Source of the DNA: Lepisosteus oculatus
Taxonomy: Eukaryota; Chordata; Actinopteri; Semionotiformes; Lepisosteidae
Assembly (NCBI RefSeq): GCF_040954835.1
Contig: NC_090698.1
Location: 2,044,501-2,108,500, forward strand
DNA length: 64,000 bases
Reading direction: 5' to 3'
This document shows, piece after piece, positions 13,131 to 23,699 of the stretch. How positions within the stretch are numbered: position 1 is the stretch's first letter; every line of letters starts with the position of its first letter. The notes below the pieces were generated by a model. That model had not been told where the DNA came from. It did not search any database and was given only the letters and a program-made list of their open reading frames with translations. Both the position numbers and the translations under genes were made by a program.

Positions 13131-14618
13131 TAAGGCTGGGTGGTGTTGGTGTAGCTCAGGACACTGAGCTTCTGGAACAGCTGGCTGAGTTGGCTCTTCG
13201 CTGGGCTCAGCTCCTAGCTCAGCTGTGCAATATGGACCCTAAAGGGCTTGGGCTAATCATTCTCTCCTCAGCGTACTTATTAGATGGGGTTAAATCAATC
13301 CTGACATCATCCCCTCACTCTAAGCATTATAAATACTGTATAATCCCCTTCTCTCCCTCTCATACGTCTTTTTAAATCCATCCTCCACCCCATCTCCCCC
13401 TCTTCAGCTGCCCCTCGGTCACTCCTTTCTCTGCAGGGGGTCCCAGCCTGGCCAGGAGGTTGGCCCTCAGCCAAGCCAGTTCCACTAAATTTAATACAAA
13501 ACACTTAATACTTGAATGTTGTTACTTCACTGGGAATATCTGTCATCTGTTTCCGTCAAACAACTCCTAATTAGTGGAGAATTTATAATGACCAGACACT
13601 CCCAGTTACTAGCATCCTACACTGAATGAGGGGGAGGTGACAAACCCAGAAACTGGTTATCGATTGATACTAATTACAAAAACAGATCAATCAGTTTCAG
13701 TAACGAAGAGCTCAGCTCAGCCCTGCTGTTACAGTAAACAATTTCACCAACACAGGGGCACATGACATCTATGAAATGCCCCTAACCACTAATGCAGGGG
13801 GAAGGGGCACAATTACAGTCCTGGGGGGGCAAAGGGTTTCTGCTTTTCCTCCCAAATGAGCCCTTAATCATCAAATTCAACTAATTTTTTTCCTAATTGA
13901 AAAAGCTGAAGCATTTCTTTGTTCTCAATACTCAGAAAGGCCTGTGAAACCTACCAGACAGTGGGTTTGGGCAGCCTTGTAATTATTCATTTAAAATAAA
14001 TGGGGAGTTTCTTCATTAAGCTGAGGGAAAAGCCTCCACTCTCTGGGCAGAAGAGCGACTGGATTGTTTCTTCTGTCATTTCCTTCCTGATGGTGCCATC
14101 TAGCGTCTGCTGCTCTGAATAGCATCTGAAGAAAAGCGGCCCTTTTCTGGGTGAAGAGATTCTCGCTGTAGTGTTTGCCCCCACATTCTTATGCTTCCCT
14201 TTAATGTCTGTTGCGCTGAACAGCGTCAGAAGAAAACCAGCCGTTCTTTGAATGAAAAGATTGCTTCTTTATTTTTTTTTCCCCCTCATCAAAAGCAGCT
14301 CCCTATTGATGTCCAGATTGCTTTTCCATTACAGCTGGTGTTGACAGCATGCTTGTTCCTCTGAGGCAACCCGGTTTGATAACGCATCACACAGTGATAA
14401 ACACTGCCGAGAGAAAGCTCTGCCGTCTCTGCAGGGAAACAGTCCCACCTATCGATATGCCTGATCTTCGGCTCGTGACGAACGCTGGTCAATTCAGAAA
14501 CAAGTTTTTATCTTCCTGTGATTCGTATTTCGCCAAGTCAGCATTTGCAGACAGTGCAGTAAAATGTTAAACTGGGACATAGATGGGTTCATGTGTGCAA
14601 CATCAAGGCACATTCCTG
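13131..14618 (+). repeat. Diverged tandem duplication, copy 1 (about 1.49 kb)
   Basis: Blocks shared in the same order with copy 2: 13131-13215 (GTGTTGGTGTAGCTCAGGAC), 13725-14005 (TTCACCAACACAGGGGC; AAAGGCCTGTGAAACC), and 14007-14618 (GCCATCTAGCGTCTGC; GTTCATGTGTGCAACATCAA). The 13725-14005 block may itself belong to a dispersed fish repeat, but the shared order argues for a duplicated unit. No coding content is recognised. Confidence 0.6.
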
Positions 14619-15876
14619 AAGCTGACTGGTGTCGGTGTGACTGAGGGCAGTGAGCTTGAGGACCTGCTGACTGAGTGGGATCTTCCTGGGGTCATACAAT
14701 ACATCCCAGAAGACTAAGTCCTTTAGAAGCAGGTTCGGGAACTGCTGCATTAAAGATTACATGAGCCAAACTTTACACTTGACGTCAGGAAACAAAGTCT
14801 GTCCTGCCCGGGCTTCTGCTTCACTCCAGTCACTCCATGTTGCAGTAAGTGACTTGACCAACACGGGAGACAGGACCTCTTGTTTTTATTAACTATTAAT
14901 TCAGGAGGAGAGGGCACAACTCCTGTTCTGGGGGCCAGAGGGTCTCTGCTCTCCATTCCACCTGAGCCTTTAATTACCAGATTGGACAAGTTGAAGTGTT
15001 TCTTTCTTCTCAATAAAATGGAAATTTAGAAAGGCCTACAAAGCCCACTGAACAGATGTGGGTCCCCTTATAATTATGAATTTAAAACAGGTGACTTCAT
15101 TAATCAGTTATCAGTGTTATTAATCAGAAAAAATACCTTCTTGCCTTCTTGCACATATAGATTGCTGGAGAAATCTGTTTCAAAGAAGCTCCCTTTCAGG
15201 GTTGTACAAGATCACTTCACATATCTGAGTTTAGTCAAAGAACCCAAAGTTAATATTTAAACATAACTGCTGTGTAACGGTCTCAGAGTTAAGCAAAATG
15301 TTGAAAGTAGGAGAGCTCTGCCGCTGTCTGTGAATGGGCACATAAAGATGATCTCCTTTTCACCTTCTTACATCCAATTCAGAATTGACCTATGGTTCTC
15401 ACTTCCTCATTTTTCAAGACGTTAGTTTCAATAATTACATCACGTGTCTGGAGCTATTACATGCCTCATATTCTAATGCAAGATTCATGACATACCGATA
15501 TACAGGCAAACTGGCACGGACAGAAACACTCCTGCATGGTAAGACAGAGAAGCACATGCCAACACTAAAACCTCCACTCCTGCTCTGCTTTATTGCACCG
15601 CAGAAAGGGCCGGCACAAACATTGAGGAGCACCGCGAGAGGATGAAATGAGACCGATGTGTACAAATTACCCAAAACCCCCAGCCCGTCACACCCATGCC
15701 TGTATCCTGGAACAAACCGATAAGGTGTTTACATAATAGAAGTATAAAATGACTGATTACTTTTAAAGATTAGTAGACAGAAACAATCTGCATCATTTAA
15801 CCAGTTAAAAGAGAAATCTGGCCTCTCACAAACACACTTTTTTTATTTACCAGGCAGATCATTTGTTTAGCAAAAT

Positions 15877-16540
15877 GTGCCTCAATTTACAAATCTCCCC
15901 CAGCCTGATCTGCTCTTTGATCTTGCGCTACGGCCTAACAACTCCAGACATTTAACATCACTGTTTGTGTCCTCCTCCCCACCCCCCACGAGGCACTCAG
16001 AGTTGTCTGTTAATCGCCTGAAAGACGTCTGGTGTCAGGAACTCAATATTGACATTTCTGAAGAGGTCTGGGAAGAGTGTTTGAGCAATATTCACCAGTC
16101 CAGCTCTATTGATGTTAAACATCAGCTTATACAATACAACGTCACACATTTACAGCATTACTCTAAAACTGAATTGAACAAGATACATCCTTCAGGCTCT
16201 CCTTAATGCGACAGATGCAGGACTACAATGGCAATGGTGTCGCACACCTCTTCTGGCCAGTGTCCCAGGTTATATTAGTTTTGGGTAGAAATGTTTCAGT
16301 GGGACGTTTGGGAAGAATATAGGATGTTGTATGATGATACGGATGCACTGATGTTCTGAATGGCTGTGACCAAAAAATATTCTTAAAGAGCAGAATTTTG
16401 TCTTTGTTTGTTTCAAGGGCTGGCTGCATGAGATGATCTCCTCCATTATAATGCAGAGAATTTGTTTCTGTATGACAGGCACTCTGGAGAGATCCCATAA
16501 GATCAGAGATCGTTTTCTTGAATACACTTCAAGAGAATTT
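15877..16540 (+). mobile_element. L1/Tx1-like LINE ORF2 C-terminal fragment, broken
   Basis: The frame from 15877 encodes LKDVWCQELNIDISEEVWEE, then CLSNIHQSSSIDVKHQLIQY, HYSKTELNKIHPSGSP, a stop, and CDRCRTT. This matches the conserved C-terminal segment with a CxxC knuckle seen in fish L1-like ORF2 proteins (HRLHYSK..L..I.P..S..CDRC). Stops after 16206 show it is defective. It lies within the 1.86-kb insertion that splits the second copy of the 1.5-kb duplication. Confidence 0.7.
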
Positions 16541-16689
16541 CATTTCTTGATGAAACTTTTTGTACTTATCCCTAATCGTTTCTAATTACTTCTATCACAC
16601 ATTTTAAGATAAGATTTTATTCTTATCTCAGTAAGAAAGCTGTAAAAAGGCATAAACAAGTTTCAGCTTTCTGGTAATTGACCAGCTAT

Positions 16690-16965
16690 TACTCTGTAGC
16701 TAAGGATCTGTGCTTGTGGCTGGAAGGTTGTCTGTTCGTATCCTGTGGCCGGCAGAGGAATCCTACTCTGTTGGGCCCCTGAGCAAGGCCCTTAACCCCA
16801 GCTGCTCCAGGGGCACTGTATAAATGGCTGACCCTGCGCTCTGACCCCAGGCTTCTCTCCCTGTCTGTGTGTCTCATAGAGAGCAAGCTGGGGTCTGCGA
16901 AAAGAAATTCCTAATACACGAAATTGTATATGGCCAATAAAGTGATCTTATCTTATCTAAAAAAA
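16690..16965 (+). mobile_element. tRNA-derived SINE, plus-strand copy
   Basis: Head TCTGTAGCTAAGGATCTGTG with a B box (GTTGTCTGTTCGTATCC). The body GTTGGGCCCCTGAGCAAGGC and the tail GGCCAATAAAGTGATCTTAT, then CTTATCT, match the 10.2-10.4 kb element. The tail abuts the resumption of a duplicated segment at 16966. Confidence 0.75.
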
Positions 16966-17374
16966 ACGAGTTTCTTCCGGAAGCTGAAGGAAAGTCTCCG
17001 CTCTCTGAAGGGACCGAGTCCGGATCGTTCCCTCTGGCATTTCTTGTCTGATGCTGCCATCTAGCGTCTGTCGCGCCGAACAGCGTCAGAAGAAAAGCAG
17101 CCTCTCTCTGGAGTCTTTTCCCCCTTGTGATTTCTCGTCTCACGCTTCCACCTAGCGTCTGTCACTCTGAACACATTATGGCGACTCGCTATGGTATTAC
17201 CTTGAAAAAAAGAGGCAGTGCTCCACCTGCTGAGATATGCGAAAGGGTGCTGTGATCCTTCGAAAAGCTAACCAGTCTTCCTATTTCTCTCAATTTGGTG
17301 GATGCTTTTATCTTATAATGACTTTCTGACAATCTGGATCAACGCAGTAAAGAAACATGCTCAGGGAGCAGTGT

Positions 17375-17440
17375 GCATAGCCGGGATTTGAATCTGTCAG
17401 GAGTCCAGAGCTCTAAATCTGCTCCACCATGATGTTCAGA
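17375..17440 (-). repeat. tRNA-like fragment (B-box-like), minus strand
   Basis: The minus strand reads GGTGGAGCAGATTTAGAGCT, then CTGGACTCCTGACAGATTCA and AATCCCGGCTATGC, with a B-box-like core. It is probably a decayed tRNA-derived SINE head; the rest is not recognisable. Confidence 0.3.
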
Positions 17441-17844
17441 CTTCTTGTTCATTATATCTGGTGGTGAGAGCCTGCCCGTGATGTAACCTGGTTTGATAAT
17501 AATCACACAGTGACAAATACAGCTGAGAGAAATCACTTCAGTCTCTGTGTCACGGATTGACGTGCCTCATCTTCAGCTCGTGGTGAAAACTGGTCAGTTC
17601 AGAAAGGTTTATATTTGTTTTGTGATTCGCATCTCACCCTGTCAGCGTTTTCAGATTGCGCAGTAAAATGTTAAGCTTGAACATAAACGGGTTCATGTGT
17701 GCAACATCAAGGCAAATTCCTGCTGCAGTACGTCACTGAGAAAAATAAAGTATCTGCAGCTGTATCTGTAATTGTGAATAAATTAATTCAGACCAAGATA
17801 TAGACACTTAACACTGGGTGCAGGTAGCGTGTAGCAGATGGAAC

Positions 17845-18015
17845 TTCAGTGGAAGTACATTTAGAAGTGAGAACAGGAGGCACTTCTCTACACAAAGGGT
17901 TGTGGGAGTGTGGGACAAGCTACTCAGTCATCTGCGGAAGACGATACCCTGACTTGTTTTGAGAAACGGCTGGATAAGATCCTGGGATCAATTAACATAG
18001 TTAACAAAATATCAT
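17845..18015 (+). repeat. LINE-remnant repeat family 'GTTGTGGGAGTGTGGGACAA', copy 1
   Basis: Contains ACACAAAGGGTTGTGGGAGT, then GTGGGACAAGCT, CTGGATAAGATCCTGGGATC and AATTAACATAG. The other copies in this window, two of them inverted, show the same blocks. The translated pattern (R-VVGVWDKLP..SF) seen in the 45.9-46.1 kb copy resembles the C-terminus of LINE reverse transcriptases. Confidence 0.55.
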
Positions 18016-18601
18016 AGGTGCTTGTTGAAGAATACATCCATCCAGATCCTAACTGCTTCTTCCAGTTCAGGCTCATAGCCAGAACCTCCTCTCCCAGCAA
18101 GCAACAGGCACAAGGCAAGGGTACAACTCTTGACAGGAAGCCAGCCCACCACAGGGAAAACAGACACACACACACCAGGGCCAGTTTTGTAATGCATAAA
18201 CAGTTTAAATTTACATATAGAAAATAAAAAATGCTTCAACTCCTACCTATCCTTGAACGGTTAGGATGAAGACTGCTCTTGACGCACTTGGAAGCTGAGG
18301 ACACTCACACGTTCGGGTAACAGAGGACGAGGAGGCTGGGACCCCCTGAAGAGTGAGGGATGACCGAGGGGCAGCAGAGGGAGAGAGGGAGATGGGGTGG
18401 AGATGGGATGCAAGAGACATGCAAGATGGAGAGATGGGAGCTCGAGATGGGAGAGGAATGGACGTCAGGAGCAATTGCCAATTCCTGACAGCTGAGTCTG
18501 ATTGAACTTGGATGTTCTCATCCCTCCCGAACTTTCATTATAAACTCCGTCAGTAAAGTTAATAACGGATACTAACGTCACAAGCTGTCCAGATCTCTTA
18601 C

Positions 18602-18965
18602 CCACACTACCACCACCCCCAGGCGCCCTGCGTGCGGGGTTGTTGGGCTTGATTCCCGCACAACAATGCGATCCGATCGGACAACCGCCCGTCGGAGGAG
18701 AAAATGTCGACGACGCGCGAGGCCCGACGCCGCCCGCCAGGAGGCAGTATCCATGGTAACGGGCGGAAGTGATCCCTCCCTCGAGCTCCAGCCGCCAGCT
18801 GTGCCCCGTGCACCTGCGCTTGTACTTCCGTCACGTCACCCTTGCGCTGCAGTACCGCATCGAACCGCTAGGCGCCTGAGGGTGGAGGTACTGCAGGGAA
18901 TAAACGTCGAAAGGTTGGGACATTATTATCCAGAAACTTTACTTTTCCCGTTAAGTTGCGTGTGA
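18602..18965. promoter_or_regulatory. CpG-rich promoter-like island with RFX X-box
   Basis: Holds a full X-box GTATCCATGGTAAC (18747-18760), an ETS/GABP site CGGAAGTGA (18764-18772), an opposite ETS site ACTTCCG (18824-18830) and a CRE-like TCACGTCA (18831-18838). Splice-donor-like sequences leave the island in both directions (GTGTGG|gtaagag on the minus strand after 18602; TTGCGT|gtgagt on the plus strand near 18960). This is what a bidirectional promoter with first exons would look like. No coding exon could be attached. RFX X-boxes often mark ciliary genes (family knowledge). Confidence 0.5.
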
Positions 18966-19953
18966 GTGTCCTCAGCCTCCAATTGCATCATCACCAAGAA
19001 TTATTTTGATGTGTTTATGTATTTATTGAATAATACAGAGAATATAATTTCATTTCACTGCTCAGTAAAGTATAGGTAGGGCCATTGACTGTTTGTTCAG
19101 GTAACCTGTTACAAACCGCATTGCTCATGTTAATCTCATCATCACAAATTCCTCGGCAGTAAGGGAAACACAGCAGCGTGGGCTTGGCCGTCCCGATGTA
19201 TTCGACTTGAGCCTCAGGTCGGTGGCCTCCGGTCTGCAGATCACTGTGGGTGCACGGCCGAGCGATCATTAGTGATCAGCAGGTGATCTAGCAGTGGGGC
19301 GGTGTGTGCTGGTGTTAATTTACAGCTGTGTTATTGCAGGAGTGCGTGTGAAAACTGCACTGTTATGTGGTTCTGAAGTCACCGTTTTGCTCAGAAATGA
19401 AGGAAACAAAAGCATATGAAACCTACCGTATTAGATAGCGCCACCTCTCTTCATATAAACTATATGTGAGTATTGTAGCGTATTTAGGTTCCTGACAATT
19501 CATAATAACGTTTCCTTACTACCACCATTCAAATCCCTCTTTCTAAGACCCAGCTGTTGTAGGTACGTTCGGGAAAACAGAATTACTGCGGAAATTCGTC
19601 GCGCCTGGGAGACTTATTTGAACGGACGTGAACTGATATTCACAGCTGCAGGCCTCCCCGGTGAAAGGCTTCTGTAGTTGTCATTCCACCTGATCTCTTA
19701 ATTGCCCGCATCTGTTAATTATTTCACCAACTGCACCACGTTAACTCTCTTGCCAGGTCTGATCTGCCGGATAAGACGCATCATCTCCGGAGCAGAACAC
19801 TTATATGTTTTTTGCCACGAGGTGGAGCCGTTGTATAACAAATCAGTGCGTCGGCACATGAGTCCAAGTTGGATGGATTTCGTATTAACTTAACGAACCC
19901 TAACACCGTAACACAACAAAAAATATAGCTGCAAAAGAACAAGTTAGAGGTTT

Positions 19954-20072
19954 ATTCCATGCTGAAAAGAGAAGAAAGAAAACACATTTCGGCTGTGGAC
20001 CCTACTTCCTCAAACCTGAAGAAGGCTCCACAGCCCAAACGTGTTTTCTTTCTTCTCTTTTCAGCATGGAAT
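19954..20072. repeat. Foldback element 1 (46-bp inverted repeats)
   Basis: Arms 19954-19999 and 20027-20072 are inverted copies with two mismatches in 46, separated by a 27-nt loop. The arm starts ATTCCATGCTGAAAAGAGAA and ends GGCTGTGGA. A second family member lies at 35.9 kb. The upstream flank GCAAAAGAACAAGTT is shared by both. Confidence 0.9.
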
Positions 20073-20297
20073 ACACCTATTACTTGTCCAGGCCTGGTGT
20101 TTCTCATGCTGTCGTCTGGGCGGTACTCCTGCCAAGCGGCTGCGTGCGTCCTGCAGTTTATGACGAGTGAAGCATGCTGACCGCAGAGGACCTCTGCCTC
20201 TCGGCTGGCTGGAAGGTGTGCTGGGTTTTGTGGGATCACCCTGCATCTCGTCTGCTGACACTCCCAGCGCCTGCAGGCTGGGCCTTACTGGACCAGA

Positions 20298-20735
20298 TAG
20301 CTGAGTCAGGATTGGGCCAGAGTGGGTCCGACTGGACCAGACTGGACTGGACAGCTGGACAGGACTGGGCCAGAGTGGGTCAGACTGGGTCAGACTGGAC
20401 TGGACAGCTGTGTCAGGACTGGGCCAGAGTGGGTCAAACTGACAGCTGAGTCAGGGCTGGGTCAGAGTGGGTCAGACTGGACCAGATCCGACCGGACAGT
20501 TGTGTCATGGCTGGGCCAGAGTTGATCAGACTGAACTGGATCCAACCAGACAGCTGTACAGGGCTGGATTGGACTGAACCAGGACAGATGAACTGGACTG
20601 GGCTGAGCCAGGCAGGCTGGACTGGACTGTGCTGGAGTGAGCTCGAGCTGGCCTGGTTGGAGTCAGGCTGGGATAAACTGGATAGGCTGGACAGGACTGG
20701 GAAGGCAGGAGAGGAGGAGGTGGGCTGGGCTCTAC
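20298..20735 (+). repeat. Degenerate minisatellite (GACTGGACTGGACAGCTG-type)
   Basis: Many imperfect copies of GGACTGGGCCAGAGTGGGTC and AGACTGGACTGGACAGCTG, with a period of roughly 50-60 bp and a simpler GGACTGGGCTG pattern at the right end. It is low in stop codons in several frames but not considered coding. Confidence 0.8.
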
Positions 20736-21213
20736 TGCTCATCTTTTTCTAAAGAGGTGAGATGCAGTCCTTATTTTTAAACCTTTCTTACAGTCCACCA
20801 TGGCAGAAACAGAGCGCAGTGCAGTAAGGCACAGCAAAGGACTGGGAAAGGACTGGATAAAATGCCAAGATTACAGACAGGAACTGCAAGAAACTCCACG
20901 TTCTTTCTGTCTGCATTCCGGTGGCCCGTGGAAGGAATGCAGTCTGGCCTGAAAGTTCACTTCCTTTTTGCTTCTTTTACATCCTTGATCTTGCAACACA
21001 GCGGGGAAATTTTACTTTTGTTGTTGTGATACCGCTGGTCACCACTCGAGGATCTTTGCATTTCTGACAGCTGCCTGGGAATATATTTTCCTTAATAACA
21101 CCGTGGTGTGCTGGTGTGCTTGTTCATTGCAGAACCTCGGCAGAAGCGAAACAGCTTAGTCGCTGAAGCCCTCTTATCAAAGAGAATGTTCTTCTCCTCT
21201 TTCATCCAGCTGA

Positions 21214-21286
21214 GGGCCCCGACTGCTGGCAGAGCGTAAGACTCATAATCTCAGGGTAGTGGGTTCGTGTCCCACATCGGGCTCCA
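21214..21286 (+). tRNA. tRNA-Met(CAT)-like sequence, probably a pseudogene or SINE head
   Basis: The 73 bases from GGGCCCCGACTGCTGG to CATCGGGCTCCA keep a perfect 5-bp T-arm (GTGGG/CCCAC around TTCGTGT) and an anticodon loop CTCATAA (CAT). They end in encoded CCA. The D-arm is shortened, the anticodon stem has an A-C mismatch, and the acceptor pairs imperfectly, so a functional tRNA is unlikely. Confidence 0.4.
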
Positions 21287-21842
21287 GGTCCTCCCTGTTG
21301 GAGGTTGGGCACAAAGCTAACAGCCCTGTCCCGCAAAAAAGGAATGTTATGGTAACAGTAACAGGATGTTGCTGCCCCTACATCCTGGAAGGCATAACGG
21401 GCAAACATCTGTCCATCATTGAGCTGAACCCACCCTTCAATCAACCCTTGAATACTTTCCATGGGTCGATTCCACACAAAAACACAGCAGCTGTGAAATC
21501 CTTTCTAACCTAACCAAGGATATGGATACATGGTGCAATAGTAACTCTCCTTTATTTCAAAGAATATACAAAAAACAAGCATTCAAATAAATCCATTTAC
21601 AAATCATATCAAAACTGTTATTAGGAAAAAAACACACAGTATAAAACAATTCTGAAACGAACCGATGGGTTACATCAGGAACCAAAATGTACGCAGGACA
21701 GGCGCGGAGGTGAGAGACGGGTCAAACACAGCATGCGATGGTTATGGGGTTAAAACGGGGAGTTGGGGAAAAGGATCTTATAACTTCCATACTCCACCGC
21801 AACACACAGAGATCACAATGCCTTGTGTAGTTACAGATGTAT

Positions 21843-21978
21843 GTTCATAACACATTCATGATGCGTGTTTATAATGTGTGCTCATGACGCACAATCATGA
21901 CGCATGTTCCTGGTGCGTGTGATGTGTATTCGTGATGCATGTTCATGTTGGGTGTTCATGACGCATGCTGGCGATGCA
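21843..21978 (+). repeat. Short-period minisatellite (TTCATGACGCATG-type)
   Basis: About eight imperfect copies of a roughly 15-bp unit (TTCATGATGCGTGTT, CTCATGACGCACAA, TTCATGACGCATGC). No coding or structural role is visible. Confidence 0.75.
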
Positions 21979-22469
21979 GGAACAGCGGAGAGCTGTGGTG
22001 ACTGAAGGGTGAGCCCGCACTGAAGGCAACTTTCGAAGACGTCCACCGCGGCGCAAACCATCGCTTCTGGCACCTGGCAACACCAGGTTAGACATGAACA
22101 CCCCCCCACTGCACACCTGCAACACAGGCCAGGATGTAGGAAACCCTGTGCTCCCCGGAAACTGATCTTCTTCCCATCACTGCTGCCAGGACCGGAGCCC
22201 CGATCCTTCCGGACCACCACGTACATCGACTGTGCTTCTCTGTCAGGGGGAGTCGCCGCCTCATCGCAGGCTGAGGCTTTCTGGGATATTTTTGGAACAC
22301 CTGGAGAGGACGGTGAAGTCTGTGCATGCAGGAATGGTGGCTGTCACCCCTTACTTCCCCCAGTTATCTCGTGTCAAGCTTGCTCCCTGCCCTCATTCCC
22401 CAGAGTGGGAGTCTGGAACATGCCGCCCAGCCATGCTGTTAAACTGGACACCCTGGCTTCTATCAGGAG

Positions 22470-22575
22470 TCTGTGGCAGGAGATCTTTGGATCAATTAAC
22501 TACTAACTACCGAACAGGCCATGCGGGCTGAATGGTTCCTCTCGTATGATGTACCCTTCCTTATGTTCTCATTTC
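22470..22575 (+). repeat. LINE-remnant repeat family, 3' part only
   Basis: TCTTTGGATCAATTAACTAC, then TAACTACCGAACAGGCC, GGGCTGAATGGTTCCTCTCG and CCTTATGTTCTC form the characteristic 3' end of the family. Confidence 0.5.
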
Positions 22576-23612
22576 CCCTGCTATCTCACGTCAAGCTCCG
22601 AGCCCAAGCCCCAGGAAAGGAGGCACATCGTTGCCGACGAAATCTGACTGCGATACTTCAAGAAGCGACTCAGTGAGGTTCACAGATCAAAGTTATACTG
22701 GCGAGGCCGAGGAAAAAAGTAGTGTCACTTCCTGTTGGATTGCTAAACTTCATATTCGTTACTTTTGTCGTCTTTCTCTGCGTTTTCTTCCTGCTGCCTG
22801 GTCTAGGCTGATTGGTGCTGTGACCTGTTTTTCCTGCTAATGCGGGTTTTGAGGAAGTTCTGCTGAAACTTATTCTGGGAAATCATCTGGTGGGGAAGAA
22901 AATAATCGTGCCAAATCCACACACACCCAATTTGGAGATGCCAACCCAATTGTTTCTGGACTCTGGAAGAGGATCTGGCAGGCTGTCTGGAGCAGCACAG
23001 TGCCCAGCAGGAGAGACATCACTGCAAACCTGCAGGTCGAGGCAAATTAGTGTCACTGATGAGGTCCAAGAAGATACTGGCTAACTAATCCCAGCCCTAA
23101 CCCAATATTGTGGGAATCCTGGTCACTCAGAGCCTTCCTAATACCATAGGCCTCTCAGAACTTCTAGGGATCCAGGGATCCAAAAGAGCCACAGGGCTGC
23201 CGCACACAGCTCACATCCGAATCAGAATCTTTGGCAAAACCTGCACATTCTGTTCTAACACCAGGGCGCCCCTGGGAAAGGGCAGTCCTGGGACTGAAAC
23301 AAGCTTAACCCGGCATAACGAGGGAACTGCAGGTGAAACTGACCATCCCTTTAACCCTTCCAACGTTACGTAAAAACAGTGTGAGGCTGAGAAGCCAGTG
23401 GCACTGTGGCAGCACCAGGGAATACTGACTACGTGTCAAGTGGCTGAAAGCGTGTGGTGTGGATTATATACAGACAGAGGGTTACGAGTGGATCAGTTTT
23501 GCTTCCTGTTAGTAGAGTCTCTCCTGCGTGTGGCTATTCCTCCTGTCGCCGCTGGCCGCTGGGGGCGCTGGGAGAGGCGGCGCAGCTCTCCTCCTGCCCC
23601 GGGCAGTGAGCC

Positions 23613-23699
23613 TCACTGCGGGTGCTCGATGCCATCGTTCTGTAGCTCCTCCTGCTTCTGCAGCCCCTGCAGCCTCTCCATCAGCTCTTTCACGAAGAC
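23613..23699 (-). CDS. ppp1r14a: ppp1r14a exon 4: C-terminal helix and stop
   Basis: Acceptor ccctccgcag, 28 residues (VFVKELMERLQGLQKQEELQ, then NDGIEHPQ) and stop TGA (23613-23615 on the plus strand). It aligns with the human segment starting DFIQELLAKLQGL. The protein ends earlier than human CPI-17. A possible poly(A) signal (TTTATT on the plus strand) lies at 21551-21556, but the 3' UTR end is not established. Confidence 0.9.
   Translation of the reverse strand, partial: VFVKELMERLQGLQKQEELQNDGIEHPQ

Larger units (their letters stand above)
14619..17722 (+). repeat. Diverged tandem duplication, copy 2, interrupted by insertions
   Basis: Corresponding blocks are 14619-14690 (GACTGGTGTCGGTGTGACTG), 14838-15108 (TTGACCAACACGGGAGAC; AGAAAGGCCTACAAAGCCC) and 16966-17722 (GCCATCTAGCGTCTGTCG; GGTTCATGTGTGCAACATCA). 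Sequence at 15109-16965, including an L1-like LINE and a tRNA-SINE, has no counterpart in copy 1 and looks inserted. About 380 bp of copy 1 is missing after 14690. Confidence 0.6.

Noticed and set aside
15877..16206. Possible host gene exon of 110 codons
   Set aside because: The peptide carries the conserved C-terminal motifs of fish L1-like ORF2 and is followed by stops, so it is a dead LINE.
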